A stretch of 64,000 nucleotides of DNA, taken from Nitrosomonas sp. (GTDB lineage Bacteria > Pseudomonadota > Gammaproteobacteria > Burkholderiales > Nitrosomonadaceae). The position numbers and the translations under genes are program-made. The stretch spans positions 62,001 to 126,000 of the forward strand of contig NZ_JAIEME010000015.1 of the NCBI RefSeq assembly GCF_019752415.1, read 5' to 3'. Shown one piece after another: positions 44,825-54,243 of the stretch. Within the stretch, counting starts at the first letter, position 1; the number at the start of each line of letters is the position of its first letter. Under the pieces are notes generated by a model. That model made no database searches and was not told the origin of the DNA. It was given only the letters and a program-made list of their open reading frames with translations.

Positions 44825-45436
44825 CTAAGTTTTTTGCTTTCTGTAGCGTGCCAAAAACCCTATCAGAGCCAATCCGGCCAACAACATCGCATATGTTTCT
44901 GGTTCTGGAATTGCAGGGGTATTAAATGCTGCGCCACCAAAAATCGCGACATCGCCTTTGGTTGAATTTGGATTATGCCGGCCAAGTTGTACAATTCTTA
45001 ATGAATGCGCTACAGAATCCAATCCTGTCACTACTAAAATTCTATCCCCTGTTCGATACATATCGTATGTACCAACATCGATATTATCGACAAAAAACTG
45101 AGCGAAGCCATCGTTATGATCCCCTGCCATGATAAAACCAACACTATTACTAATTACGGAAAATGCTGTGGTCGCTTCGCTCACCCCAGGTATACCAGCT
45201 GCTGAATCATCAAACAACCATAATTCCCGCGCACCCATACCTCCTCTGGGGCCAATGCCTGAGACATCCCAGTCGACGCCACCTCGCCCAGCATTTCTAT
45301 ATTCAATAACTGCATTCCCATTGATAGCCTCTGGATTTCCTTGACGTGTTGCTGCCTCTAAAGGTATCCATTGTATGGATAAGGCTGATACATGCGAGCT
45401 GATCAACAATAGTGTAACCACTAGTATTCGCGTCAT
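44825..45436 (-). CDS. PEP-CTERM secreted protein
   Basis: A 203-residue protein with a signal peptide (about 1-18, ending VSAL) and a beta-rich middle (for example GGVDWDVSG and ELWLFDD). It closes with a canonical PEP-CTERM tail: IPEPETYAMLLAGLALIGFLARYRKQ. Such tails direct proteins to EpsH/exosortase for cleavage and surface display, often with exopolysaccharide. No exosortase or exopolysaccharide gene is in the window. The gene is single and convergent with the cyclo-ligase gene. The middle domain is not one I recognise. Confidence 0.88.
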   Translation of the reverse strand: MTRILVVTLLLISSHVSALSIQWIPLEAATRQGNPEAINGNAVIEYRNAGRGGVDWDVSGIGPRGGMGARELWLFDDSAAGIPGVSEATTAFSVISNSVGFIMAGDHNDGFAQFFVDNIDVGTYDMYRTGDRILVVTGLDSVAHSLRIVQLGRHNPNSTKGDVAIFGGAAFNTPAIPEPETYAMLLAGLALIGFLARYRKQKT

Positions 45437-45631
45437 TTTCTATTTCCCATCTCAGTTAAAATAAGATGTAAAGAAATTACATCAACATGGAGACATTCTA
45501 TCTGACAAATAAGCATAGAAAAATGGGCTATTTATCCTGATGTTGTCATACATTCATATTCAGAACGGCGCTATCTGTTGCATGAATGAATTTCCGGATT
45601 CTAGTTAAAATTCACCAATGTAGCGTATCGG

Positions 45632-46246
45632 TTAATTTCCTATTCCCCAGCGTGGAATTAAGGTATGTATGATCCCCAGATGATCCAGTATGCGAGCAAC
45701 AACAAAATCAATCATATCCTGCACCGTCCGCGGGTGATGATAAAAACCAGGATTCGCAGGTAGAATAACGGCACCGCTACGCACCAGCTTGAGCATGTTT
45801 TCCAGATGAATGGAAGAAAATGGTGTCTCCCTTGGCACTAGAATAAGTTGCCGATTTTCCTTCAACATGACGTCCGCTGCCCGTTCGATTAATTTCTGAT
45901 TCAGCCCAGCAGCAATCGCTGCCAAGGTCCCCATCGTACAGGGACAAATCACCATCGAATCAGCCGGATTAGAGCCGGAAGCAACTGGTGCAAACCATTC
46001 CTCACGACCGAATACACGCAACTGTCCATCCGGAACATGATACTGACGGTTGAAAAAAACTTCCGCTTCCTTAGCACTGGAAGGCAGTGCCAGGTTCATT
46101 TCCTGCTGTGCAACAATTTGCGCTACTTTTGAATACAGGAGATAAACTTGTTTTCCTTCCTGCAACAACATTTCAAGCAGACGAATCCCATAAGGCATCC
46201 CAGATGCGCCGGTCAATGCCAAGGTAATCGTCTGAGAATTTTTCAT
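45632..46246 (-). CDS. ubiX: Flavin prenyltransferase UbiX
   Basis: A 204-residue flavoprotein that makes prenylated FMN for the UbiD decarboxylase of ubiquinone synthesis. Motifs are LALTGASGMPYGIRLLEML, PVASGSNPADSMVICPCTMGTLAAIA, ENRQLILVPRETPFSSIHLENML and GAVILPANPGFYH. The length is normal. It follows hprK on the same strand with an 80-base gap, so it may be at the end of the rpoN-hprK transcript or have its own promoter. Confidence 0.96.
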   Translation of the reverse strand: MKNSQTITLALTGASGMPYGIRLLEMLLQEGKQVYLLYSKVAQIVAQQEMNLALPSSAKEAEVFFNRQYHVPDGQLRVFGREEWFAPVASGSNPADSMVICPCTMGTLAAIAAGLNQKLIERAADVMLKENRQLILVPRETPFSSIHLENMLKLVRSGAVILPANPGFYHHPRTVQDMIDFVVARILDHLGIIHTLIPRWGIGN

Positions 46247-46328
46247 CTTAATCCATGTTGATTCGGGAGATTACTCCGAAGTTAACGTTATTAAAAGTAG
46301 TAAACGAATCGTTTGGGTTAGCACTAGT

Positions 46329-47273
46329 TTATCTGCCTTCGTTATTCATTTCCCGCTCATGACGTTCAATAAACTCCTTCGTGCCATCAATCCCACGTAA
46401 TTGCAGAACATAATTTCGTACTGCTGCTTCTACGAGAACAGCCAAATTCCGGCCAGCTGCCACAGGAATAATGACCTTACGGATGTCAACATTCATAATG
46501 CTTTCGTTAAGATCACTGATGGGCAGTCGTTCCAATAAACCAGAATTTGCTCCTCCACTATTCTGCAAATGAACGATCAGTTTCATATTTTTACGACGCC
46601 GCACTGCGGTTTCTCCAAAAATTGTACGGATATTCAACATGCCTAGGCCCCGTACTTCAAGATAATCCCTGAGCACTGGAGGACAGCGACCTTCCAATGT
46701 TTCCGGAGCAACACGTCGTAATTCCACGACATCGTCCGCCACCAAACCATGACCGCGGCTTATTAGCTCTAGCGCCAACTCGCTTTTACCGACACCGCTT
46801 TCACCAGTTATCATGACCCCCATACCCAATACATCCAGAAGCACCCCATGCAAACTACAAGATGGAGCCAGCACGCTTCCAAGGTAAGAGCGAATTAGCC
46901 AGATAACTTCCAAACCAGGGTAAGGTGAATGCAGCAAGGGGATATCAAATATACTGGCCATACTAAGGATAGACGCAGGTATCTCAGCATTATCAGCCAC
47001 GATAATACATGCCAGGTTGCTTTGCGTCAGCTGGTTTATTTTTTTCTCAAGTGAAGCAGCATCCAGCTTGTTTAGATAATGAATCTCATCACTACTAATC
47101 ACCTGGATCCAGTCCGGGTGGATAAAATTCAAATGACCAATCATGCCTTGCCCAGACTGTGCAACAGCCTCATCACTGAGCTCAGTATCGCCGCCACGCT
47201 GACCCGCGATCCAGTTTAGTTTAAGTTTTTCCTTCTTATCTTCAAATAGCTGAGCAATACTAATCTTCGACAT
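46329..47273 (-). CDS. hprK: HPr kinase/phosphorylase
   Basis: A 314-residue enzyme from the ATG at 47271-47273 (MSKISIAQLFEDKKEK). A longer open frame extends upstream into ptsN but is not HprK-like. The Walker A site is GESGVGKSELALEL. The conserved HGLVADDVVELRR follows, with the signature LEVRGLGMLNIRTIFGETAV. HprK phosphorylates and dephosphorylates Ser46 of HPr, and in proteobacteria it takes part in the nitrogen-type PTS. It overlaps ptsN by 14 bases. Gene order agrees with other betaproteobacteria. Confidence 0.95.
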   Translation of the reverse strand: MSKISIAQLFEDKKEKLKLNWIAGQRGGDTELSDEAVAQSGQGMIGHLNFIHPDWIQVISSDEIHYLNKLDAASLEKKINQLTQSNLACIIVADNAEIPASILSMASIFDIPLLHSPYPGLEVIWLIRSYLGSVLAPSCSLHGVLLDVLGMGVMITGESGVGKSELALELISRGHGLVADDVVELRRVAPETLEGRCPPVLRDYLEVRGLGMLNIRTIFGETAVRRRKNMKLIVHLQNSGGANSGLLERLPISDLNESIMNVDIRKVIIPVAAGRNLAVLVEAAVRNYVLQLRGIDGTKEFIERHEREMNNEGR

Positions 47274-47727
47274 TCGGTTTCCAATCAACAATGAGTTTAT
47301 GGATCTTCGCAGCATCTTTACACTGCAAAATTCCTTCACGAAACTGCTTATCGCTAAACATCTGTGCCAGCTCACTGAGGATCTGCAAGTGCTTGTCAGT
47401 AGCTTTCTCCGGAACCAGTAAAATACAGGCAATATTGACTGGCTGACCGTCAGGCGCATCAAAGGGTATCGCCTCCTTCATTGTTACCAAGGCAGCAACC
47501 GCTTCGCGCAACCCCTTTATACGGCCGTGCGGAATAGCCACACCCTGTCCTAAACCTGTTGAACCCAGCTTTTCCCGCGCAAACAAACTATCAAAAACCT
47601 GACTGCGCGCAATCTGATTGGTATTTTCAAATAATAATCCAGCCTGTTCAAAAACACGTTTCTTGCTGGTGACATCCAGATCGACAATAACATTGGACAG
47701 CGGTAATAATTGCGAGATTTGATTCAT
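47260..47727 (-). CDS. ptsN: PTS EIIA-Ntr regulatory protein
   Basis: A 155-residue protein from the ATG at 47725-47727 (MNQISQLLPLSN). An upstream TTG would add eight residues. The phosphorylated His67 lies in GVAIPHGRI, and the region around DAPDGQPVNIACILLVP is typical of EIIA-Ntr. It links nitrogen and carbon status to sigma-54 functions and to potassium and envelope control. It overlaps hprK by 14 bases and lies 122 bases after hpf. Confidence 0.95.
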   Translation of the reverse strand: MNQISQLLPLSNVIVDLDVTSKKRVFEQAGLLFENTNQIARSQVFDSLFAREKLGSTGLGQGVAIPHGRIKGLREAVAALVTMKEAIPFDAPDGQPVNIACILLVPEKATDKHLQILSELAQMFSDKQFREGILQCKDAAKIHKLIVDWKPNVED

Positions 47728-47849
47728 GGAAAATAGGATTATTTCGTTCAAATGATAATGAAGCGTACAATTTCTTAATTACAATTAATGCAGTATCCCA
47801 GAAGAAACAACATTTCTTGCTTGGAAATAGAAACATGCCTAATTATCTG

Positions 47850-48179
47850 CTATTGCTCATCAAGTTCTTGATTTTTCAATGCGCCATGGTTCCGGCGTTC
47901 AAGATTCTTTTCCTTGTGTTTGAGTATCTGCCGATCCAGCTTGTCCACGAGACTATCAATTGATGCATACATATCTTCACTGTCAGTTTCAACAAAAATA
48001 TCTTTACCACGCACATGAACGTTCGCTTCCGCCTTTTGTTTAAGTTTCTCTACCGACAGAATGACACTGACATCAATGACATGATCAAAATGGCGTGTAA
48101 TTTTACCGACTTTTGAAATGACATATTCACGCATGGCATCGGTAATTTCCACATGGTTGCCGGTAAGTTTAAGGTTCAT
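47850..48179 (-). CDS. hpf: Short ribosome hibernation-promoting factor
   Basis: A 109-residue protein from the ATG at 48177-48179 (MNLKLTGNHVEITDAMREYV). A longer frame into rpoN is rejected because of this start's good ribosome site and family length. It has the HPF/YfiA fold pattern (RHFDHVIDVSVILSVEK, VHVRGKDIFVETDSEDMYAS, LVDKLDRQILKHKEK). It binds the 30S decoding region and helps form inactive 100S ribosomes in resting cells. It lies 19 bases after rpoN, the usual place. Confidence 0.94.
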   Translation of the reverse strand: MNLKLTGNHVEITDAMREYVISKVGKITRHFDHVIDVSVILSVEKLKQKAEANVHVRGKDIFVETDSEDMYASIDSLVDKLDRQILKHKEKNLERRNHGALKNQELDEQ

Positions 48180-48181
48180 AT

Positions 48182-48189
48182 CCTTCCTT
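48182..48189 (-). promoter_or_regulatory. Ribosome binding site that fixes the hpf start
   Basis: The minus strand reads AAGGAAGG two bases before the ATG at 48179. It supports the short form of HPF over a 38-residue N-terminal extension that would overlap rpoN. Confidence 0.75.
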
Positions 48190-48198
48190 TTCTTTTGA

Positions 48199-49644
48199 TT
48201 AAAATGATTTACGAAGATTTGCTGCAGGAATCTGTATCGATTCCCGGTACTTCGCAATGGTTCGACGAGCAACAACAATACCTTGTTGTTCAAGAATAGT
48301 TGAAATTCTGTTATCGCTGAGTGGTTTCTTTGGGTTTTCTTCCTGTATCAGTTGCTTGATCAATGCACGGATCGCCGTCGCTGAACAAGCCCCCCCTGAA
48401 TCCGTGGAGACATGACTACCAAAAAAATATTTAAGTTCAAAAATACCTCGCGGAGTATACATAAATTTTTGTGTAGTTACCCGTGATACTGTTGATTCAT
48501 GTAGATTCAAAATTTCCGCAATATCCCGTAACACAAGCGGGCGCATAGCAATTTCTCCATGTTCAAAAAATTGCTGCTGACGCTCCACAATTACACTGGC
48601 CACTCTCAGAATAGTACTTGAGCGCTGCTGTATATTCTTAATCAGCCACTTAGCTTCATTCAATTGGCTTACTAGCCCACGCGAAGAATGATGCTCCTGT
48701 CTCAGTATGTTAGCATAGAGATGATTAATATTGAGGCGTGGGATTGCGGCCATATTTAGATTTGCACCCCAGACCCCATTTTTTTTAGTGACCGTAATAT
48801 CCGGCACAATATAGCGTTCGCTTTGAGAATTAAACGGGGCACCTGGTTTAGGATTCAGATTAACAATCAGTTTCTGTATAATTCGTAAACTTTGGTCATC
48901 ACACGCCAATAATCTCTTAATCTGACCAAAATCGTGCGACGCCAGAATTTCCAAATATTCTCGTACAACTTTTATTGCCTGGTCACGATAGCCATCAGAA
49001 GGCAATGCTTGCAACTGCAGCACCAGACATTCTTGTAGATTACGCGCCCCCACACCCAATGGATCAAGACATTGCAAATACTTGAGCGCATCTTGCAAGT
49101 CATCCAGACTGATGCCCAGTTCTGCAGGAAGTATTTCCATCAATTCATCCAGATCCTGTAACAGATAGCCATCTTCATTCAGACTGTCAATCAACAGGCT
49201 AATAATACTTTTTTCACGCTCAGAAATTTGGCTCAGGCAAATCTGGAAATTTAAATATTCACGCAAACTTAATGGTCTGGCAGGTATTTGCGGCGCCTCA
49301 TGATCATCATCTTCATAAGTGCCCTGAGAAAAAATATTTTCCTGCGACCATTCAGCATCCGATTCAAAGTTTTCCTCCGGCTCATTTTTAACTTCAGATG
49401 CTGCCGCTTCTGGCGGCGCACTATCAAAAACCGAGGAATCTTCTGATTCTGAATACTCGAATGAATTTTTAGCCACAGGGGCATCCCACTCCTCACCCAG
49501 CTCTAACAACGGATTCTCCTGCACGATCCGTTCAATCTCCTGATTTAATTCAAGCGTTGATAATTGCAGCAGCCGGATGGATTGCTGCAATTGGGGGGTA
49601 AGTCTAAGTTGCTGTGATAACCTTAGTTGGAGTGTTGGCTTCAT
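48199..49644 (-). CDS. rpoN: RNA polymerase sigma-54 factor
   Basis: A 481-residue sigma factor. The Gln/Leu-rich region I (LQLRLSQQLRLTPQLQQSIR) contacts the activator and core polymerase. An acidic linker (about 55-110) follows, then the core-binding region with GARNLQECLVLQL and the helix-turn-helix (LHESTVSRVTTQKF). The C-terminus carries the RpoN box (ARRTIAKYRE) that reads the -24 element. It lies between lptB and hpf in the standard order. Sigma-54 promoters need an enhancer-binding activator; none is encoded in the window. Confidence 0.97.
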   Translation of the reverse strand: MKPTLQLRLSQQLRLTPQLQQSIRLLQLSTLELNQEIERIVQENPLLELGEEWDAPVAKNSFEYSESEDSSVFDSAPPEAAASEVKNEPEENFESDAEWSQENIFSQGTYEDDDHEAPQIPARPLSLREYLNFQICLSQISEREKSIISLLIDSLNEDGYLLQDLDELMEILPAELGISLDDLQDALKYLQCLDPLGVGARNLQECLVLQLQALPSDGYRDQAIKVVREYLEILASHDFGQIKRLLACDDQSLRIIQKLIVNLNPKPGAPFNSQSERYIVPDITVTKKNGVWGANLNMAAIPRLNINHLYANILRQEHHSSRGLVSQLNEAKWLIKNIQQRSSTILRVASVIVERQQQFFEHGEIAMRPLVLRDIAEILNLHESTVSRVTTQKFMYTPRGIFELKYFFGSHVSTDSGGACSATAIRALIKQLIQEENPKKPLSDNRISTILEQQGIVVARRTIAKYRESIQIPAANLRKSF

Positions 49645-49698
49645 GATCCAGGAAAAACAGCAATTGCTAAATAAATCAATCTCAATGCATTCGTGATT

Positions 49699-50421
49699 TT
49701 ACAATCGGAAGTGTTCTCCCAAATAAACTTCTCTGACCTTTTCATTGTCTATGATCTCTTCAGGCTTACCTTTAGCCAGCACATGACCCTCACTGATGAT
49801 ATAAGCTCGATCACAAATTCCTAATGTCTCTCGAACATTATGATCCGTGATCAGTACGCCAATTTCCCGTTCTCTCAGAAAAGAAATGACTTTCTGTATA
49901 TCTACCACAGCGATCGGATCAACGCCTGCAAAGGGCTCATCCAGCAAAATAAAACGTGGCTGCGACGCCAGTGCACGAGCAATTTCAACACGGCGACGTT
50001 CACCTCCCGACAAACTGATTGCAGAATTATTACGCAAATGACCGATATGCAAATCGTGTAATAAGTCATCTAAATACCGCTGTTTCGTATCTTCATCCAA
50101 ATTTTGTAGCTCTAATACTGCAAGAATATTTTCCTCAACAGTCAAACGTCGAAAAATGGATGCTTCTTGTGGCAAATAGCTCAGTCCAAGCTTCGCCCTT
50201 TGATGAATCGGCAATTGGGTTAAGTCTTGCTCATCCAAATATATCCCGCCGCCATCAAGGGGCACCAAACCAACGATCATATAAAAACAAGTTGTTTTTC
50301 CGGCACCATTGGGGCCGAGTAATCCAATCACCTCACCACTACTGATTGAAAAAGAAACATCCTGCACTACAGTGCGTGACTTATAGCGTTTTTTTAAATT
50401 GCTGGCTTTTAATTCACTCAT
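49699..50421 (-). CDS. lptB: Lipopolysaccharide export ATPase LptB
   Basis: A 240-residue ABC ATPase with Walker [11 protein letters not shown]-loop [12 protein letters not shown], signature [15 protein letters not shown], Walker [14 protein letters not shown] and H-loop [10 protein letters not shown]. This is typical LptB, which powers LPS extraction from the inner membrane with LptFG. It follows lptA by 44 bases and precedes rpoN by 54. lptF and lptG are not in the window, as is common. Confidence 0.97.
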   Translation of the reverse strand: MSELKASNLKKRYKSRTVVQDVSFSISSGEVIGLLGPNGAGKTTCFYMIVGLVPLDGGGIYLDEQDLTQLPIHQRAKLGLSYLPQEASIFRRLTVEENILAVLELQNLDEDTKQRYLDDLLHDLHIGHLRNNSAISLSGGERRRVEIARALASQPRFILLDEPFAGVDPIAVVDIQKVISFLREREIGVLITDHNVRETLGICDRAYIISEGHVLAKGKPEEIIDNEKVREVYLGEHFRL

Positions 50422-50465
50422 TCTCTGAAATCATATCCATTTCTAATCTGGCGTTGCTATTTGTG

Positions 50466-50996
50466 TTACTCAGAATTATTTTTAGGCTGAATAGTTATCC
50501 GCACTCGTTTGTCAGGACCTGTTTCATCTCCACGCTCCTTGCTGCCAATCACTTTGAAAAACTCTGTCTTCATATCATAGGAGATATAATCGCCCTTTAC
50601 TTCATCGGAACCACGTTTCAATCGCGCCTGCCGGAATAATTCAATTTTATCTGTTTTACTATCGTATTCAGCTCGTTGACTCCATCCTTCAACATACTCA
50701 TTTAGGCCATCGCGTTTCTGCCGAAAACTAACAAGATCTCCAGTGGCTGTTGCATACCGGAATCCATGCAAATCTTCTTTCATAGTCACTTTGTCAGCAG
50801 TAATCCGCAAGGTTCCCTGCGTCAAGATCACATTTCCAGTAAATACACTGACCCGATTAGATTCCTTGCGACTCACATCTTCAACGGTCGCACGGTCAGC
50901 TTCCAGATAAATAGGTTTTTCACGATCAGCCCGCTCAGCCCAGACAGACTGAGTAAAGCACAAACCACACAAGCCTAAAGCGATAATTCGTTTCAT
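50466..50996 (-). CDS. lptA: Lipopolysaccharide transport protein LptA
   Basis: A 176-residue periplasmic protein with a signal peptide (about 1-20, ending VWA) and an OstA-like beta-jellyroll (PIYLEADRATVEDVSR, FTGNVILTQGTLRITADKV, YVEGWSQRAEYDSKTDKIEL, VKGDYISYD). It forms the periplasmic bridge for LPS between LptC and LptD. Its start overlaps the lptC stop by 4 bases (ATGA). Confidence 0.95.
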   Translation of the reverse strand: MKRIIALGLCGLCFTQSVWAERADREKPIYLEADRATVEDVSRKESNRVSVFTGNVILTQGTLRITADKVTMKEDLHGFRYATATGDLVSFRQKRDGLNEYVEGWSQRAEYDSKTDKIELFRQARLKRGSDEVKGDYISYDMKTEFFKVIGSKERGDETGPDKRVRITIQPKNNSE

Positions 50997-51559
50997 TTTA
51001 TATTCACAGCTTTTACTTTGGATAGGAGCTGTATCACTCCAATACGATTATTGAATTCCAGACCGGTTGAATGGATCGTGGTATTCAATCTTGAGATAGT
51101 CACCGCCTGATCTGTCTTAACCAAATCCTCGTCCGGAATAAGATGCAAGAAATCAGTCATCAAGGTAATCTTAGTCTTGTCATCATCTGCTCCTCTGGCT
51201 ACAGTCACATTTCCTGTTAAATAGATATTTCTTCCTTTGTTTTTTACTTCAGCTTTATCTGCATGCAATTGCATCAGCTGCTTTTCTGGTTCGATATTAA
51301 TAAAACTTATTTGCTCCATCTGCGTCACTTCCTCGTTGAGATAGTGAAATAGCTTCTTAGCTGTGAATTTACGCTGAATCTCCCGCTCGTGATCCATGCG
51401 AATACCGGAGAGTTCTTCTACAATATAATCTGGATTGACGTACAAGTTATCCTCCCCAATCTGTTCTGCCGGCCGTGTTATCCGATCCAGCCAGAATGTC
51501 AAAAATGCCAAAAAGATTAGTAGAGCCAAAGGAAAGCTGATATGTAGGCGATTAACCAT
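50993..51559 (-). CDS. lptC: LPS export protein LptC
   Basis: A 188-residue protein with one N-terminal membrane helix (about 8-24) and a periplasmic OstA-like domain (DYIVEELSGIRMDHER, KLFHYLNEEVTQMEQISFIN, IYLTGNVTVARG, TIHSTGLEFNNRIG). It is anchored to the inner membrane and passes LPS from LptBFG to LptA. It is the first gene of the lptCAB-rpoN-hpf-ptsN-hprK block. kdsC and kdsD, which often precede it, are replaced here by the divergent nadA gene. Confidence 0.93.
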   Translation of the reverse strand: MVNRLHISFPLALLIFLAFLTFWLDRITRPAEQIGEDNLYVNPDYIVEELSGIRMDHEREIQRKFTAKKLFHYLNEEVTQMEQISFINIEPEKQLMQLHADKAEVKNKGRNIYLTGNVTVARGADDDKTKITLMTDFLHLIPDEDLVKTDQAVTISRLNTTIHSTGLEFNNRIGVIQLLSKVKAVNIK

Positions 51560-51785
51560 TTACAAATATTACTCGTTTCATTAATCCCAGAATACTGGGT
51601 ATCAATCCAACCCTATTGATTAAGGAATGCACTTTTTTAAATTATAACAGAACACTAATCTCCATTTAACGAATCGATTCTTGCTCCTTTCTTTCAATAG
51701 ATCTTTAAATGTCATGCATGAATCCATATCTTAGGATAGAGTAATGTGCATTATTTGATAAACCATTGGGAAAAAAAGAATCGCA

Positions 51786-52883
51786 ATGCATCAAGAAGCC
51801 TTTAAATTTGAGAAATATGATCAGTTGCAGGATGAAACATGCGCGCAACGCATTGTTGCGGCCAAAAATATTCTGGGAAAACGCACTGTTATTCTGGCAC
51901 ACCATTATCAGCGTGCAGATGTATATCGGCATGCCGATCTGACGGGTGATTCTTTAAAACTTTCTTACCTTGCGGCACAAACTGACGCTGATTTCCTGGT
52001 TTTCTGCGGGGTTCATTTCATGGCTGAAGTGGCGGATATTCTTTCCAGTCCGGAACAGATTGCAATTTTACCCGATATGGCAGCTGGTTGTTCCATGGCA
52101 GATATGGCCAATCTTTCCAATGTTGAGCGCGCATGGCGTGAACTTTCGGAAATATTGGATCCCGATGAATCAATCACTCCGGTCACTTACATTAACTCTG
52201 CAGCAGACCTTAAAGCTTTCTGTGGTGAGCACGAAGGCATTGTCTGCACATCCAGCAATGCCGGGAAAGTTCTGCAGTGGTCCTTTAATCAGAGGGAAAA
52301 GGTTTTGTTTTTCCCTGATCAGCATCTTGGTCGTTGGAGTGGACATCAACTTGGCATTCCACTCGATGAAATGCCAGTATGGAATTTCGATGAGCCAATG
52401 GGTGGACTGACCGTTGAACAAATTAAGAAAGCTAAAGTTTTACTCTGGAAAGGCCATTGCTCAGTTCATCAAATGTTTCAGCCACAGCATATTCTTCGTT
52501 TCCGTAATCAATATCCCGATGGTATCGTCATTTCTCACCCGGAATGTAGTTTTGAGGTCTGCAAAGCATCCGATTATGTCGGCTCGACCGAATACATCAT
52601 TAGAACCATTGCGGAAGCAAAAGGCGGGACACGCTGGTTAGTTGGCACTGAGCTTAATCTGGTCAGCCGGATCACTGAAGAATTTAAATCCCAAGAAAAA
52701 ATTGTTCAATTCATGTCACCCATGGTATGTATGTGTTCGACGATGGCACGAATTGATCCACAGCATCTGGCTTGGGCACTGGAAAATCTGGTCAATGGCA
52801 ATGTCGTAAATCAGATCAAAGTCCCTCAGGATGAAGCCAAACTTGCAAAATTGGCGTTGGATAGAATGTTGAAGATTTCATAG
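51786..52883 (+). CDS. nadA: Quinolinate synthase NadA
   Basis: A 365-residue 4Fe-4S enzyme that condenses iminoaspartate with dihydroxyacetone phosphate in NAD synthesis. Motifs are VILAHHYQRADVYRHADLTG, DFLVFCGVHFMAEVADIL, PDMAAGCSMADMA, LFFPDQHLGR, HPECSFEVC and FMSPMVCMCSTMARI. The Cys residues of FCGVHF, HPEC and the MCMC region should include the cluster ligands. It is divergent from lptC across a 226-base gap that must hold both promoters. nadB and nadC are not nearby. Confidence 0.96.
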   Translation: MHQEAFKFEKYDQLQDETCAQRIVAAKNILGKRTVILAHHYQRADVYRHADLTGDSLKLSYLAAQTDADFLVFCGVHFMAEVADILSSPEQIAILPDMAAGCSMADMANLSNVERAWRELSEILDPDESITPVTYINSAADLKAFCGEHEGIVCTSSNAGKVLQWSFNQREKVLFFPDQHLGRWSGHQLGIPLDEMPVWNFDEPMGGLTVEQIKKAKVLLWKGHCSVHQMFQPQHILRFRNQYPDGIVISHPECSFEVCKASDYVGSTEYIIRTIAEAKGGTRWLVGTELNLVSRITEEFKSQEKIVQFMSPMVCMCSTMARIDPQHLAWALENLVNGNVVNQIKVPQDEAKLAKLALDRMLKIS

Positions 52884-53007
52884 TTTCAGATATAGCCAGT
52901 GCCTAAGAACCTGCAAATCGCCAGCGACACGCTCCCAGTGATTATCCCGGAACTAATCAGCACATAATGACGCATGATGTGGCACTGTCAGCAAATTTAA
53001 TCCGCAA

Positions 53008-54180
53008 ATGAGAGATCTTACTTTTGTTGATAGTAACCACATAACCCTGCTGCACAATGGCGACGAATATTTTCCGGAATTAGAAGCGGCAATAGAGAAA
53101 GCTCAAACAGAAATACACATTGAAACGTATATTTTTGAATACGATGCCATTGGCAGCAAAATCTCATCGGCTTTAAAACGTGCAGCACAACGCGGTGTAT
53201 CCGTTCACCTTCTGTTTGATGGCTTCGGTTCGCAGGATTTTCCGCGAGAAGAAATTGACGACATGCTTCAGGCCGGCATGAAGGTACTGATATTCAGGCC
53301 TGAATTTATTTTTTCAATGCCACGTCGTTATCGCTTACGCCGGATGCACCGTAAGCTCGTGATTATTGATGCACAAATCGCTTTTGCCGGTGGGATCAAT
53401 ATCATTGATGATCAACATAATCCGGAGAAACTAACCCCGCGTTTTGATTATGCTGTTGTTATTAAAGGCCCGTTGCTTATTCAGATCCATAAGGCTGTGA
53501 AACATTTATGGATGTTAGTCGCATGGGTGCATTTAAAGAAACGCTGGGTTATTCCAGTTACCATAAAGCCGGTAGACAAACCTTGCGGAGATCAAAAAGC
53601 CGCATTTGTGATACGCGATAACTGGCGACATCGTCATGACATTGAGCACGCATATTTAGAAGCCATCAACCAGGCACATACCGAAATCATCATTGCCAAT
53701 GCTTATTTTTTGCCTGGAAGAAAATTTAGCAACGCGCTGAAAACTGCCGCTCAACGTGGCGTAACGGTTGAGCTTTTATTGCAAGGGAAAATCGAATATC
53801 GTTTGCAGCACCATGCAACTCAGGCGTTGTATGAAAACCTACTGAAAGCCGGAATAAAAATTTATGAATATAATCGCAGTTATTTGCATGCAAAGGTTGC
53901 GGTAATTGATCAGCATTGGACAACCGTGGGTTCTTCCAACATTGATCCTTTTAGTTTGCTGCTTGCGCGCGAAGCCAATATCATTATTGAAGATCATCAA
54001 TTTGCGCTTGAACTCAGAACAAGTTTAAAAACCGCGATTGCAGAAGAATCCATCGCGGTAACGCCAGCACACAAAGGCTTCTTCTCATGGCGCAATTATA
54101 TTGTGAACTGGCTGAGTTTTTATGTCGTACGTATGATGCAAGGTGTGCTCGGTTATGACTGGCACGACAATATACCGTGA
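53008..54180 (+). CDS. clsB: Cardiolipin synthase, ClsB type
   Basis: A 390-residue phospholipase-D-family enzyme with two HKD motifs: HRKLVIIDAQIAFAGGIN (His114, Lys116, Asp121) and HAKVAVIDQHWTTVGSSN (near 297). It has no N-terminal membrane helices, unlike ClsA, so it fits the ClsB group that makes cardiolipin from phosphatidylglycerol. A hydrophobic C-terminal end (NYIVNWLSFYVVRMM) may sit on the membrane. The gene is on the plus strand between nadA and sua5. Confidence 0.9.
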   Translation: MRDLTFVDSNHITLLHNGDEYFPELEAAIEKAQTEIHIETYIFEYDAIGSKISSALKRAAQRGVSVHLLFDGFGSQDFPREEIDDMLQAGMKVLIFRPEFIFSMPRRYRLRRMHRKLVIIDAQIAFAGGINIIDDQHNPEKLTPRFDYAVVIKGPLLIQIHKAVKHLWMLVAWVHLKKRWVIPVTIKPVDKPCGDQKAAFVIRDNWRHRHDIEHAYLEAINQAHTEIIIANAYFLPGRKFSNALKTAAQRGVTVELLLQGKIEYRLQHHATQALYENLLKAGIKIYEYNRSYLHAKVAVIDQHWTTVGSSNIDPFSLLLAREANIIIEDHQFALELRTSLKTAIAEESIAVTPAHKGFFSWRNYIVNWLSFYVVRMMQGVLGYDWHDNIP

Positions 54181-54243
54181 TTTCATTAATGAACCGCAAA
54201 CCGCTTTCGTTTGACTTAGAAACCAAGAAGTATCACCACACGA

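Noticed and set aside
46329-47462. Longer HprK of 377 residues starting inside ptsN
   Set aside because: The first 63 residues are ptsN read in another frame and are unlike HprK; the ATG at 47273 gives a normal protein.
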